Shown: piece by piece, positions 1 through 11,399 of the stretch | How the letters are laid out: each line of letters begins with the position of its first letter | How positions within the stretch are numbered: the first letter of the stretch is position 1 | Program-made: the position numbers and the translations under genes | Assembly (NCBI RefSeq): GCF_028640845.1 | Contig: NC_080540.1 | Location: forward strand, 130,228,420 to 130,292,419 | Direction: 5' to 3' | DNA: 64,000 nucleotides | Source of the DNA: Ahaetulla prasina | Lineage: Eukaryota; Chordata; Lepidosauria; Squamata; Colubridae | The notes under the pieces: model-generated | Seen by the model: only the letters and a program-made list of their open reading frames with translations | The model's database searches: none | What the model was told of the DNA's origin: nothing

Positions 1-513
1 CCGCGCAGATAAATAAGTGTGTTTTAAGCTCGCAACGGAAGGTTCGGAGGTCCGGAAGTTGACGAAGTCCTGGAGGGAGTTCGTTCCAGAGGGTGGGAGC
101 CCCCACAGAGAAGGCCCTTCCCCTGGGTGTCGCCAGACGGCACTGCCTAGCTGACGGCACCCTGAGGAGTCCCTCTCTGTGAGAGCGCACGGGTCGGTGA
201 GAGGTGTTTGGTAGCAGTAGGCGGTCCCGTAAATAGCCCGGCCCTATGCCATGGAGCGCTTTAAAGATTGTCACCAAAACCTTGAAGCGCACCCGGAAAG
301 CCACAGGTAGCCAGTGCAGTCTGCGCAGGATAGGTGTCACGCGGGAGCCACGAGGGTGAAGGAGGGAACGGGTCACCCGAAACAGGGCGGCTGGGCGGTT
401 ATCTGCCGACGCAATGAGGGAGGAGGCGTAGCAACACCTCGCTTCCCTCAGTGCCACTAGGTAGGTCCTAGTATAGGACCTAACTAGTGTCCGATCAGCC
501 TCTGAACGGCTAG
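1..513 (-). mobile_element. LINE (L2/CR1 group) ORF2 C-terminal region, RT deleted
   Basis: Read on the minus strand, 513 down to 1 is one open frame. It starts with the endonuclease-RT linker (motif RPAALFRVTRSLLHP) and runs in frame straight into the C-terminal domain typical of L2/CR1-group ORF2 (LRRLHWLPVAFRVRFKVL, then GAPTLWNELPPGLR, then ELKTHLF). About 500 residues of reverse transcriptase expected between these blocks are missing. The frame is open across the join. The element runs off the left edge of the window, so its 3' end is not seen. The LINE group is assigned from motif memory; L2 versus CR1 is not settled. Confidence 0.75.
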
Positions 514-2279
514 ACCTCCAGGAGCTCTCTAGGCGTCTTCTCCGGCGTTTCATCCCCCTTAGCTCCTCGGAGAACCAAGGAGCCGGTTGAGATCTGCACC
601 GGGTCAGAGGCCGCAGAGGCACGACACGGTCTAAAGCCCCAGCCGCAGCCCGTTCCCAGGCTGCGGCTAGTTCCTCTGCCGTGCCGTGAGCCAGACCCTC
701 AGGAAGTGGCCCAAGCTCCGTCCGGAACCTCTCCGGGTCCATCAGGCGCCTGGGGCGGGACCAACGTAGTGGGTCCGGCCCCCTGTGGTGTTGAGTAGCG
801 GTCAGAAAGTCCAGGCGAAGGAGAGAGTGATCTGACCATGACAAAGGTTCTGTGACTACATCTCTCAAATCCAGATCCTTCAACCACTGACCAGAGATAA
901 AAATAAGATCCAGTGTGCCTCCCCCGATGTGAGTGGGGCCATCCACTACTTGAGTCAGGTCCAAGGCCGTCATGGAAGCCATGAACTCCCGAGCCACTGT
1001 CGATGGAGCGGCAGATGGCAAGTTAAAGTCCCCATGACTAAAAGTCTGGGGTCTCCACTGCCACCCGGCAAGCACCTCCAGGAGCTCTCTAGGCGTCTTC
1101 TCCGGCGTTTCATCCCCTCAGCTCCTCGGAGAACCAAGGGCGGTTGAGATCTGCACCGGGTCAGAGGCCGCAGAGGCACGACACGGTCTAAAGCCCCAGC
1201 CGCAGCCCGTTCCCAGGCTGCGGCTAGTTCCTCTGCCGTGCCGTGAGCCAGACCCTCAGGAAGTGGCCCAAGCTCCGTCCGGAACCTCTCCGGGTCCATC
1301 AGGCGCCTGGGGCGGAACCAACGTAGTGGTTCCGTCTCCCTGCGGTGTTGAGTAGCGGTCAGAAAGTCCAGGCGAAGGAGAGTGACCTGACCATGACAAA
1401 GGTCCTGTGACTACATCTCTCAAATCCAGATCCTTCAACCACTGACCAGAGATAAAAATAAGATCCAGTGTGCCTCCCCCGATGTGAGTGGGGCCATCCA
1501 CTACTTGAGTCAGGTCCAAGGCCGTCATGGAAGCCATGAACTCCCGAGCCACTGTCGATGGAGCGGCAGATGGCAAGTTAAAGTCCCCATGACTAAAAGT
1601 CTGGGGTCTCACTGCCACCCGGCAAGCACCTCCAGGAGCTCTCTAGGCGTCTTCTCCGGCGTTTCATCCCCTCAGCTCCTCGGAGAACCAAGGGCGGTTG
1701 AGATCTGCACCGGGTCAGAGCCGCAGAGGCATGACACGGTCTAAAGCCCCAGCCGCAGCCCGTTCCCAGGCTGCGGCTAGTTCCTCTGCCGTGCCGTGAG
1801 CCAGACCCTCAGGAAGTGGCCCAAGCTCCGTCCGGAACCTCTCCGGGTCCATCAGGCGCCTGGGACGGAACCAACCTAGTGGTTCCGTCTCCCTGTGGTG
1901 TTGAGTAGCGGTCAGAAAGTCCAGGCGAAGGAGAGAGTGATCTGACCATGACAAAGGTTCTGTGACTACATCTCTCAAATCCAGATCCTTCAACCACTGA
2001 CCAGAGATAAAAATAAGATCCAGTGTGCCTCCCCCGATGTGAGTGGGGCCATCCACTACTTGAGTCAGGTCCAAGGCCATCATGGAAGCCATGAACTCCC
2101 GAGCCACTGTCGATGGAGCGGCAGATGGCAAGTTAAAGTCCCCATGACTAAAAGTCTGGGGTCTCCACTGCCACCCGGCAAGCACCTCCAGGAGCTCTCT
2201 AGGCGTCTTCTCCGGCGTTTCATCCCCTCAGCTCCTCGGAGAACCAAGGGCGGTTGAGATCTGCACGGGTCATCCCGCC
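514..2279 (-). repeat. Tandem array of a ~556-bp LINE endonuclease segment
   Basis: Three near-identical units start at 514, 1074 and 1628 (periods 560, 554), and a fourth, truncated unit starts at 2184. Each repeats the part of the endonuclease reading frame that includes the [16 protein letters not shown] and SDHS regions, with single-base indels that shift the frame. Every junction lies in the 14-mer ACCTCCAGGAGCTC, which also occurs at both ends of the segment in the neighbouring less rearranged copy (2435 and 3002). Near 2266-2280 the truncated unit joins a second copy of the linker (2280-2434, matching 360-513). The copies look recent. Confidence 0.85.
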
Positions 2280-3867
2280 TCCTGGTGAAGGAGGAACGGG
2301 TCACCCAAACAGGGCGGCTGGGCGGTTATCTGCCGGCGCAATGAGGAGGCGTAGCAACACCTCGCTTCCTCAGTGCCACTAGGTAGGTCCTAGTATAGGA
2401 CCTAACTAGTGTCCGATCAGCCTCTGAACGGCTAGACCTCCAGGAGCTCTCTAGGCGTCTTCTCCGGCATTTCATCCCCCTCAGCTCTTCGGAGAACCAA
2501 GGAGCCGGTTGAGATCTGCGCCGGGTCAGAGGCCGCAGAGGCACGACACGGTCTAAAGCCCCAGCCGCAGTCCGTTCCCAGGCTGCGGCTAGTTCCTCTG
2601 CCGTGCCGTGAGCCAGACCCTCAGGAAGTGGCCCAAGCTCCGTCCGGAACCTCTCCGGGTCCATCAGGCGCCTGGGACGGAACCAACGTAGTGGTTCCGT
2701 CTCCCTGCGGTGTTGAGTAGCGGTCAGAAAGTCCAGGCGAAGGTGAGAGTGATCTGACCATGACAAAGGTTCTGTGACTACATCTCTCAAATCCAGATCC
2801 TTCAACCACTGACCAGAGATAAAAATAAGATCCAGTGTGCCTCCCCCGATGTGAGTGGGGCCATCCACTACTTGAGTCAGGTCCAAGGCCGTCATGGAAG
2901 CCATGAACTCCCGAGCCACTGTCGATGACGAGCCGGCAGATGGCAAGTTAAAGTCCCCCATGACTAAAAGTCTGGGGGTCTCCACTGCCACCCCGGCAAG
3001 CACCTCCAGGAGCTCGGGCAGGGCAGCTGTCACGCAGCAAGGAGCCAGGTACGTGACCAGCAAGCCCATCTGACACCTATGACCCCATCTCACAAAGAGG
3101 GATTCACATCCGGCAATCTGAGGTACAGTGGTCTCCCTCGGCTCTAGACTCTCTTTAATAACAACCGCCACCCCCCCACCCCTACCCTGGGCCCTCGGCT
3201 GATGAAATGCACGGAAACCCGGTGGGCACATTTCGACCAGGGGCACGCCCCCTTCAGTGCCCAGCCAGGTCTCCGTAACGCCTATAAGATCCGCGGCGCC
3301 CCCCTGGATAAGATCATGTATTAGGGGGGCCTTATTGGCCACGGACCGGGCGTTGCACAACATAAGCCGAAGGCTCAGGCTCTGAGGGTCTTGACCATCC
3401 GGGGAACGGGAGAAGGGAGGGGGATCGGGGCGCGCGATCGCCTGCAGACATCGAGCGCGCGCCCCCCCAAAACGATACGGTCCCCCCCTTCCGCCATATC
3501 TGCCCCTCCCACTTACCGTGCAAATGGAACCACCCTCACCAAAAGGAACGCAATCCCCCCCCATAACCTCCGAACCCATTAAAGAACCGCCACGAGCACG
3601 CGCAAGGACTGGCTCCCCACCCGGCGGGCTACCCCCAACACCCGCCCTAACCCTCCCACCCCTTAAAAACATCCTATCTAAAAAAAACCAAAGGCTCTTT
3701 CTTTTCGCATGCCATCTCTCTGGGTCCCAAAACCCGTCGTTGAGATAGGCCCTCGATAACGTAGAGGGCCATTTCTGCGAGGCGGAGGACCCTCGCAGAT
3801 GATGGAGTTCAACCGAAGAATAGATCATAGCTCGAATCAGGCATAAATGGCGCAATATGTCTCTCAA
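2280..3867 (-). pseudogene. LINE ORF2 N-terminal part: AP endonuclease domain, truncated
   Basis: A 513-codon open frame (3867 to 2326) holds an apurinic endonuclease-like domain of a Jockey-superfamily LINE (L2/CR1 group). Expected active-site blocks appear in order: N172 in [12 protein letters not shown]199 in VTETWLG, GDFN at 304-307, TLDLIFIS at 344-351 and SDHS at 371-374. The domain nicks target DNA for reverse transcription in the family. The first ~165 residues are low-complexity, rich in Gly, Arg and Pro, and may be an untranslated leader read through. The frame then enters the linker ([13 protein letters not shown]) and stops where the tandem array begins, with no reverse transcriptase following. 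I regard it as a non-functional fragment, although the endonuclease itself looks complete. Confidence 0.8.
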
Positions 3868-5100
3868 CCGCAGAAGATGGTAAAGCAGTCATATTTGGGT
3901 CGATGACATGAGACCCACAGATGGTAAAAAACGATGGACATTCTCTCGCGGAATCCTCTTTCCAGATGATAAAATAGTCGGTGCCAGCATCCTCCCCCAT
4001 AAACACCATACACCCCAAAAAGGGTATGCAGGAAAAAGGGGGAGGAACCCAGGATAGGGCTGATCGTAACCTGGACTAGCCAAAAGCTAACCCAAAGCCC
4101 ACGCGTGATCTTAAAACGTTCCTAATAAGTAGCCCAGCTACCCCCATCCACAATCCAGAAATCCGAAGGGGGGGGAGACTTGCTCCAGAGTCTAAACTCC
4201 CCAAAACGGGTCCTGAGTTTGGAGGGGGGGGGAGAAAGGAATATCCACGGAGAAATAAATAGTCCATCGCCAAATCACAGCAGGAACGACCCGGCCCAAG
4301 GCAGTCCATCCAGTCCAGAAAGTGTCCAAGGGAAGGGGAACGAGGAGGAAGGAGTCTCCTGCCGTTTCCACCGCCGGAAAGGCTCCGACGCCGTCCAAAT
4401 CCACAACGGACGTCCTCGCCATCACCGTCGCGGCCACGGCCATGCCCCCCCCACAACGATCCCCACTCCACCGGACCTCGCTGGGGCTCCTCGATGTATC
4501 TCTGCCGTTCCCAGCGAAAAGTAGAGACTGGGCTGAAAACCCCTCGCTACCAACGCTGCCGTCACCCCCCCTCCCCCGCAGCAAAAAGTTCGAAAGCAGG
4601 CTGCCAGGGGAGTGGGCCGGATTAGGCCCAATGTAGGCCGGAACGCCAGCCGGGAGAATAGGCCAAGATAGGCCGAGGTAGGCCGAGGTAGGCCAAAACG
4701 CCGCCCCGCCCCACACAAAGATGGCCGCTGTCGCTTCGCTGCCGTTCGGCTCCTGGCTCGGTACTCGGCAGCCACGAAGCTCTCAGGGGCGATAAACCCC
4801 TCTCGTGGCTGCCGGGACGATCTCCCACCCAGCCAGGAAACCCAGGCAGCCCAGGTCGTCCGCAGGCTGCATCTGCGGGCGAAGAGAATGCAGCCTCGCC
4901 GCTCCGAGAACCGGTTAGTCGTCCATCTTGGACATGCGCAGAGCCGAATGTCTGCTAGGCCCATTTTTCACCCTCCCCGAGCCTCCGTACGCACTCTGTA
5001 CTTACTTGCATACAAAACAGGCTGCGTGGGGACTCCTGGGAGGGATGGGATGGGCAGAGCCAGGCTGGAGTGGGATTTCGGGGTTCTCCAAACTGCACAG
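3868..5100 (-). mobile_element. Probable 5' region of the GC-rich LINE
   Basis: GC-rich sequence continues upstream of the endonuclease frame with C and G runs, several overlapping meaningless open frames on both strands, and a short internal repeat of TAGGCCGAGG type at 4655-4695. CpG density and base composition match the LINE next to it and not the AT-rich sequence after 5170. I read it as the element's 5' untranslated/promoter region. The exact 5' boundary is not visible; it may lie between 4960 and 5170. No coding domain recognised. Confidence 0.45.
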
Positions 5101-5424
5101 AATCTTAACTAGAGGTTCTCCCGAACCTCTGCGAACCCCCAGCAGTCCACCTCTGATCTGGAGGAAGAGTGCTGAAAAGAAAGACGATCAGATCTTACCT
5201 ATTCATCACTTAGAATCCTTGGTGCAGGTAGATGGCAGAAGAAAAGATCACCAGCTAGACTAAGGCCAACTGTCAGTTTGTTTGATGGAGTGAGAAATAG
5301 AACAATTTACCACTTAATAATCTGTAAGACTTTAATTCTTGAATTAGGATAATGTGCATATATACAGTAGTAAGTTTGTATTGTAATCTGTGATTCTGCG
5401 ACCTATGCTTGCTGCTAGTTTGTT
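5101..5424. other. No feature seen
   Basis: AT-rich, unique-looking sequence between two LINE copies. No motif or long open frame recognised. Confidence 0.3.
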
Positions 5425-5635
5425 TCCAGGTGCAATTCAAGGTGTTGGATATCACCTTTAAAGCCCCTTATGGCATGGGTCCAGATTACCTGAGGAACCC
5501 TCTCACCCTGACAGGATTATCCCACCCCACCTGTGCCAGCAAAAGAGGCATGCTGCGGATCCAGTCAGTCAAGGAATTCCAACTGACAGGGTCCAGGAGA
5601 AGAGTTTGTTCTGCCATGGCTTCTGCCCTCTGAGG

Positions 5636-6132
5636 CAGGGCGGTCTTAACAGCATTATGGCCCCCAGGCAAAGCAGTGTACTGCAGCCCCTATGACAATA
5701 CTCACAGGAATAAAAATGTATAAATAAATAAAAATAAAAAAGAATGACAAGCCCACACAGAATAATGTAAGGGCTCGTCTCATCATCTACGGGGGAAAAA
5801 ATCTATATTAATTTCTATTAATGCATGTTAGTATTAATAAAAAAATGCCATAAAATGTAATAAATATGTTGCTGTATTTATATCAGGGGTCTCCAACCTT
5901 GGTCCCTTTAAGGCTTGTGGACTTCAACTCCCAGAGTTCCTCAGCCAGCTTTGCTGGCTGAGGGACTGGGAGTTGAAGTCCACAAACCTTAAAGGGACCA
6001 AGGTTGGAGACCCCTGATTTATATGATACAAGGTGCATTGAAAGGTTAACATACACAGATTAGTATGGGGCTCCTATGTTTGTGGGGCCCAGGGGCAAGT
6101 GCCTATCAGGCCTATGTGTTAAGACAACCCTG
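5636..6132. mobile_element. Non-autonomous hAT-type element
   Basis: The termini are inverted repeats: CAGGGCGGTCTTAAC at the left and GTTAAGACAACCCTG at the right. They are flanked by CTCTGAGG (5628-5635) and CTTTGAGG (6133-6140), a 7/8 match to an 8-bp target duplication, as expected for hAT transposition. The interior is AT-rich with no transposase frame. It sits in an L2/CR1 LINE and is itself interrupted by a hairpin element at 5884-6016. Confidence 0.75.
5884..6016. mobile_element. Hairpin hAT MITE, 133 bp
   Basis: A near-perfect palindrome: CAGGGGTCTCCAAC at the left end, its complement at the right, and arms that pair over almost the whole length around a short loop near 5950. An exact 8-bp duplication ATTTATAT flanks it (5876-5883, 6017-6024). 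CAGGGG ends plus an 8-bp duplication fit the hAT superfamily. Related copies lie at 42836, 50555 and 62165. Confidence 0.85.
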
Positions 6133-6479
6133 CTTTGAGGTGAGATCTGCTTCCACCCTCCTGACCTTCCATAAGGGCCTGAAGACCTGACTCTTCCAGT
6201 TGGATTAGGGCCCTAATGGGGAAGTGTTGCACTAGAGGTGGTTGAGGGACTAATAGCAGATCTCACCTCACCCCCCTGCATGCCTTGTTCCTTCCCTCCC
6301 CATTGTTTTACCATAATTTATAATGTTACTGTTAAACAGTTTGCATATATGCATATGCTGTCTGTGTGTGTGTACACATTTGTATAGTTTTATTGCATCT
6401 AACCTTGTAAGCTGCCCAGAGTCACCTTGGCATGAGATGGGTGGCAAATAAATTTAATAAATAAATAAACAAATAAACA

Positions 6480-7340
6480 TATTCTGTACATATACAATTT
6501 CCTAGAGCTAAAAGTGGAAAAAATGCTTTGAAACCCTGCCTTATCTGAAGGGGAGGGGGAAATAGCTCGTATCAATATGCAGAGCAGTTAGACTCTGTGA
6601 ATCATATTTGCAAAGCTTGATGCTAAGGGAGAAAAAAACTGGTTCTATTGTTCTGCAGTTTAAATATAAAAATCATAAGGGAAACTGGACTGTTCCTTCA
6701 GGTGAATCCTTTAAACCCTTAGACGTAAACCATGACAAGGATCTTCAGAAAAAAACACTGGTTGTTAGACAAGCTTGAACCCCACTACAAATATACAGTA
6801 CAGTACATTACACCCCACCAAATAAAATGCTGTATCTGTAAATGCTTATGAATTATTAAACATTACCTCGGTTGGCTGCACCTTCTAATATACACAAATT
6901 CTGTTTTTTATAGAATGATCTAAACAAGCCAACCCAAGACTGATCTGGTTCAAAAGCTAACAACCTAGGTCTGTCTCAAAGTATTCACCCAACAGACATT
7001 GATTTAAATTTAATGAGCTCTATCCCAAGAGATACTAAGGCTAATGATTGCTTCAGGAAACTGAACTGGGCAGCCACGGGGAAAGCAATTGCACCTGTTC
7101 CATCCCTATTTGTTGTCTATTTCTGGAATTAAGGTTTTCTCAGCAATGGCACTCAGACTCTGACGCTTTGTCCATTAAGAAGTCCATTTGCCCCACTTTC
7201 CTCTTTGTCCGAGAGAAAGCTAATCTAACCATTCTGTTTGTTGCTGTCTTGTAAAGTTGAAAAATTGCTAATAAATAAAAGCTAGGTTACTCGGAAAACG
7301 CTCACATAGAACAAGGTATGTTTTTTCCTCCATATTTTAT
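6480..7340. other. No gene seen
   Basis: AT-rich sequence with no recognisable repeat motif and only short open frames. Nothing can be assigned. Confidence 0.3.
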
Positions 7341-7712
7341 AGGATAGGTAGTACTCAACTAATAACAATTCATTTAGTGACCATTGAAAATTAAACGGCA
7401 GTGGAAAAAAAGAGACTTATGATCATTTTTCTCACAACCAATACAGCATCCCCAGGGTCACATGAGCAAAATTCAGATGCTTGGCAACTAGTTCATATTT
7501 AGGATGGTTGCAGTGCCCCAGTGTCATGTGACCACAGGCAAGCAAAGTCAGTGGGGAAGCCAGATTCACTTAATAACCGTGTTACTAACTTAACAATTGC
7601 AATGATTCACTTAGCAACTGTGGCAAGAAAAGTGGTAAAATGGGGCAAAATGCTTCACTTAGCAACATAAGTTTTGGGCTCAGTTGTGGTAGTAAGTGGA
7701 GGACTACCTGTA
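7341..7712. repeat. Inverted-terminus repeat of the GGTAGTCCTCGACTTA family
   Basis: The left end (AGGTAGTACTCAACTAATAA) pairs with the right end (AGTAAGTGGAGGACTACCT). The interior has phrases shared with copies at 10150 and 47098 (TTTAGTGACCATT, CAGATTCACTTAA, GGCAAGAAAAG). It is a non-coding, dispersed, probably DNA-transposon-derived family. No clear target duplication. Confidence 0.65.
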
Positions 7713-7850
7713 TACGTCTTGATTTTCACAAAAGTATTTTAAAAATACAAAAGACAAAAGTATTCTAAAAATACTTCTGTGCATTGAGGTAATCTATACA
7801 GCCATGAGCCAAAATAAAATACAAGGAAGGCTGACAATAAATGCCCTATA

Positions 7851-8186
7851 TCCATGATGGTGACCCTATGGCACATATGCCACAGGTGGCACGCAGGGCA
7901 CTTTCTGTGGGCATGCCAGGCATCGCCCCAGCCCAGCTCCACCGTGCATGCGTGCATGCCTCCCACAGGCCAGCTGATCTTCAGGTTTTTGCCAGGCATG
8001 TGTGAGGTGCAGGTTGCATGTGAAGGACATGTGCATGCATGCGTGGCGGTGGGTCACAAGCGCCAGGGCCGCTCACATTGCATTTCGGAGGTTCACGCCC
8101 CCCCCCCCCCCCCCGCGTGCCCTATTTTGGCCTGGAAGGCCTCCTGCACCAACCTGGAAGCCAAAACAAGGCACGGGGGGGGGATA
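7851..8186. repeat. GC-rich dispersed repeat, possibly hAT-derived
   Basis: The motif GGTGACCCTATGGCACATAT followed by a CpG/TpG-rich body, a C-homopolymer of about 16 (8098-8114) and a G run (8177-8185) resembles a common squamate interspersed repeat. The short open frames on both strands are low-complexity. Boundaries are approximate. Confidence 0.3.
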
Positions 8187-9245
8187 ACATTCTTATTGGT
8201 CAGCCTAGGAGCGTAATTTTTGCAGAGGTTTTCCCCCCTTCATGTTTCTTCGGTAAGTGAACATGTAGTAAGTGAACATATCTCGTAAGCACTGAGCTGA
8301 CACAGGTGTCGCTGAATATTGGTTTAACACCCTCAGGTTTTAATAATGCATAGTAGCATTCTTTGAATCATCTGTCAAAGCAATAGCTCTCATCATTAAA
8401 ACCATCTGAATGCTCATTTTCCCCCCCAAGGGCACTTCCAGATGCCCAGTTTTTTTCATTGCCCAAATTATCTGCTTTCACAGTTTGTTTGTTTTTTAAA
8501 AAAAGGCCCTGACTGGACTATTTAAGATACCAGGATGCTGTGTAGAACTGGGTACGTTTCCTTGTTTCCAAGCTTGCAGTCCTGATTGTGCCCAAATGTG
8601 CCCTACCTGGCAAATACATGAACACGAGGATGCTTCAGCCAATCTCTGCTTACCTGCCAGCTAGCAAAAAAAGGCATCATCTTGCTTTTTGAGTCTTGCA
8701 TAAAACCAAAAATTATACACACTCTTCATAGTAAGAGCAAAAAACACAAACGTGTTTTTGTGTCTGAAAAGGCAGCTAGCTACCAAACTGCTACATTTGG
8801 CCCCTTTACCAAATCCCAACACCCAGCCCAGAGGCTAAGTGATATGAGGTAGAGTTAATAAAGTGCCTCGTCCGATAGTTGCACGGAAGCCTTCAGGTAA
8901 CAGAACTCAAGAAAATATTGTTGGTTCTCTTGTGACATGCAAATGGGAGTCCTTCCTTGGACAAACCTGTTGAATTCTTGACAATTTGACAAACTCTTTG
9001 AATTCCTAAGATGTAGGAGTTGCTTGTTCTAGATCAAATCGTAGATCTTTAACCCAACTTTGGTTAGACTAATATTTTCTGGGAAAATCACCATACTAAT
9101 ATCTTTTGGGAAAGTCACCAAACACAGCAAGATGAGGGGTAGATATCTTATTAGGATGGTCTCCTTGAAGAACTTACTGAAATGTCTTATAGATATTCTA
9201 TAATCCATGGATTTGCCTACTGCTGTTTAGAGACCATCTAATTAA
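8187..9245. other. No gene seen
   Basis: AT-rich, apparently unique sequence. A short internal duplication (ATATTTTCTGGGAAAATCACC / ATATCTTTTGGGAAAGTCACC type) lies near 9070-9120. No domain-bearing frame. Confidence 0.3.
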
Positions 9246-9268
9246 GTGAGGTCATTTTCACTCCTCAC

Positions 9269-9298
9269 AGTATGTTTGTATGTATGTATGTATGTACA
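9269..9298. repeat. (TATG)n microsatellite
   Basis: Short run of TGTA/TATG tetramers directly upstream of a SINE tail. Confidence 0.8.
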
Positions 9299-9305
9299 TC
9301 CTACT

Positions 9306-9505
9306 TTTATTATTGCTGTAACTCAAGGTGATGAACACACACAATACTCTTTCTTCCTCCTATGTTCCCCACAACAATCACCCTGTGAGGTAGGTTGGGC
9401 TAAGAGAGTGACTGGCCAGCTGGCTTTCACGTCTAAGACAGGACTAGAACTCGCAGTCTCCTGGTTTCTAGGATGGTGCCTTAAGCACTAGACCAAACTG
9501 GGTCT
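9306..9505 (-). mobile_element. tRNA-derived, MIR-like SINE
   Basis: On the minus strand the head has a box A-like TGGTCTAGTGCTTAAGGC and a box B-like GAGTTCTAGTCCTG. These are followed by a body with CCAGTCACTCTCTTAGCCC and CCTACCTCACAGGGTGATT, which resembles MIR/CORE-type SINEs. A plus-strand relative lies at 55215-55425. Class assigned from motif memory. Confidence 0.6.
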
Positions 9506-10149
9506 CCATTCCTTATGTTGAAAATATTTATTATGCAAAATTACACACTGCTTTTTATCAGTCTGAAGTCTACAGCCAAATCAATTAAATGTATCAATGT
9601 TTGCTACAGCACTGCATTGATGAACTTGAGGAGGAGTAGACACGAGGTGGTAGAATACTGTGCAGCAGTGGGCAGGAAAACAGATTCATGGCTTCTTCCT
9701 GTGAATGACTGAAATGTAACTTGAGTGTGAGGAGGCTGCACTTGTTCTTAAAATGATGGCGTTCTTCTTTAATTGGATTCGCATCTTGTGCTAAACCAGG
9801 GGTAGGCCATCTGGGACTCAGGAGATCCATATGGTCTCCAGATCCCCATTTAAAATTTCAAAGTACTGTAGGATCTGAATGCTGAAATTTCTTAACAAGG
9901 TGACCAGATTTCAGTGGAATACTTTGGGATCAAAAATAGCAAAATAAAGATGAAAATGGCAAGACAAGCTTTTAGAGAGCTGAAGTGCTTCCATGCTGAT
10001 TCTTAAGGGGAGACATGGAAGGAATAGATGCAGGACATGGAAAATACGGGCGGTGGGAGGGTGTTGGTCTCAGTGTTAAAATGTGGAGTGATTTGTTGTA
10101 ACTGAATGTGGCAAGAATGAAGTCTGATCAAAAGAAAGCACTTCTTAAT
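9506..10149. other. Mostly featureless; possible hAT end near 9796
   Basis: No gene. A CAGGGGTAGGCCATCTGG motif at 9798 resembles a hAT terminus, but no matching right end or duplication was found. Confidence 0.3.
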
Positions 10150-10557
10150 ATACAGATAGTCCTCGACTTACAACAGTACATTTAGTGACCATTCAAAGTT
10201 ACAACAGCACTGAAAAAAAGTGACTTACGATTGTTTTTCACACTTACGACCATTGCAGCAAGCCCATGGTCACATGATTTACATTTGAATGCTTGACAAC
10301 TGACTCACATTTATGACAGTTGCAGGGTCCCTGAGTCATGTGATCCCCTTTTGTGACCGTCTGACAAGCAAAGTCAATGGGGAGGCCAGATTCACTTAAG
10401 AAGGAGACATGTTACTAATTTAACAAGTGCAGCGACTCCCACTTAACAAATGTGGCAAGAAAAGTCTTAAAAGGGGACAAAACCCACTTAACAAATTTCT
10501 CACGTAGCAACATAAATTCTGGGCTCAATTGTGGTTGTAAGTCGAGGACTACCTGCA
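10150..10557. repeat. Inverted-terminus repeat of the GGTAGTCCTCGACTTA family
   Basis: The best-preserved copy of this family. The left end CAGATAGTCCTCGACTTACA pairs with the right end TGTAAGTCGAGGACTACCTG. The body has the same ordered phrases as at 7341 and 47098 (CATTTAGTGACCATTCAAAG, CAGATTCACTTAAG). No open frame. Confidence 0.75.
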
Positions 10558-10631
10558 GTTGGATTTTAAAATTTGCTGATATGTGATGACTACCAACTTG
10601 GATAGGTCTAAACTCATGGAAGATCAGTAAC

Positions 10632-10715
10632 AGTAACAGTTGGAAGGACCTTGGAGATCATCTAGTCCAACCCCCTGCTCACACAGGAAACCTATACTAG
10701 GGAGTCGAACCACCA
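10632..10715 (-). mobile_element. CR1 LINE 3' terminus
   Basis: Contains the conserved CR1 3' block GTTGGAAGGACCTTGGAGAT and TAGTCCAACCCCCTGC in minus orientation, preceded by a short AACAGT tail. A heavily 5'-truncated copy. Confidence 0.75.
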
Positions 10716-11312
10716 ATCAGGATACCGATAGTTACTGATTTAAAGGGCTAAAGATATTTTCTGAATCACAGGCAATACAATTTTAAATACTAGCCAATAT
10801 TGACCTCCTGTCCATGTTTGGGGTTACCTCATGCTTCTAAGTCACCATTTTGTGACAAAAGTGGTGAATTGCATGGGCCCTTAATCTGATTCAGCAGGTT
10901 CATAACTTGGTGATCCTTTTTCATGTCACTAATTTACCTTTTGTTATGGTAGACCCTGACTTTTCTTACAGCAAGATTGTAGAATAATTGCATAAGGTTC
11001 TGGACAGACTACCTATGTTGCAATGCACTTTCTTGTCAACTCATAGCTTAGATTTTAATTTTAAGCATATAGTTCCCAAGCTTCTTGGAAAACATTACAG
11101 TAAAACTTCACCACAAATGATCAGTCGCAGCTTTTATCTCACCCCTAAGGTCATCTACATTTCATAATTGAAAAAAGAGTAAATCAGAGCTCTTTTATTT
11201 TTTATGATAGTATGTGGGAACATTGTTATGTTATGGAGATAGAACTTGGGAATGTGCAGATGAAGGTTTATCTCTTCTATATGGAAAAGGGAAGATTAAA
11301 ATTATTGTTCCA

Positions 11313-11378
11313 AATAACAGAATAAAAGAGTTGGAAAGAACCTTGGAGGTCTTCCAGTCCAACAATGGTTCCAGTCCA
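11313..11378 (-). mobile_element. CR1 LINE 3' terminus, short
   Basis: Only about 60 bp of the CR1 3' end remain (GAGTTGGAAAGAACCTTGGA, GGTCTTCCAGTCCAACA), minus orientation. Confidence 0.65.
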
Positions 11379-11399
11379 ACCATAGCTGTGGCAGCCTGA

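Larger units (their letters stand above)
5425..6479 (+). mobile_element. L2/CR1-group LINE 3' end, interrupted
   Basis: Plus-strand fragment of the same broad LINE class as at 1-513. 5429-5635 encodes the ORF2 C-terminal domain (VQFKVLDITFKAPYG, DYLRNPL) and resumes at 6133 with the remainder, then a 3' UTR (TGCCCAGAGTCACCTTGG, GATGGGTGGCAAATAAAT) ending in an AAATA-rich tail near 6479. The gap 5636-6132 is a hAT insertion with an 8-bp duplication (CTCTGAGG / CTTTGAGG). Diverged and non-functional. Confidence 0.75.

Noticed and set aside
514..2434. Regular repeats resembling a CRISPR-like or satellite array
   Set aside because: Units are ~556 bp, translate as LINE endonuclease, and have no short repeat/spacer structure.
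4076..4964. Long overlapping open frames on both strands
   Set aside because: GC-rich sequence with few stop codons; products are low-complexity and unlike known proteins.
7854..8260. Overlapping frames of 60-120 residues
   Set aside because: They run through C and G homopolymers in a dispersed repeat; no domain.
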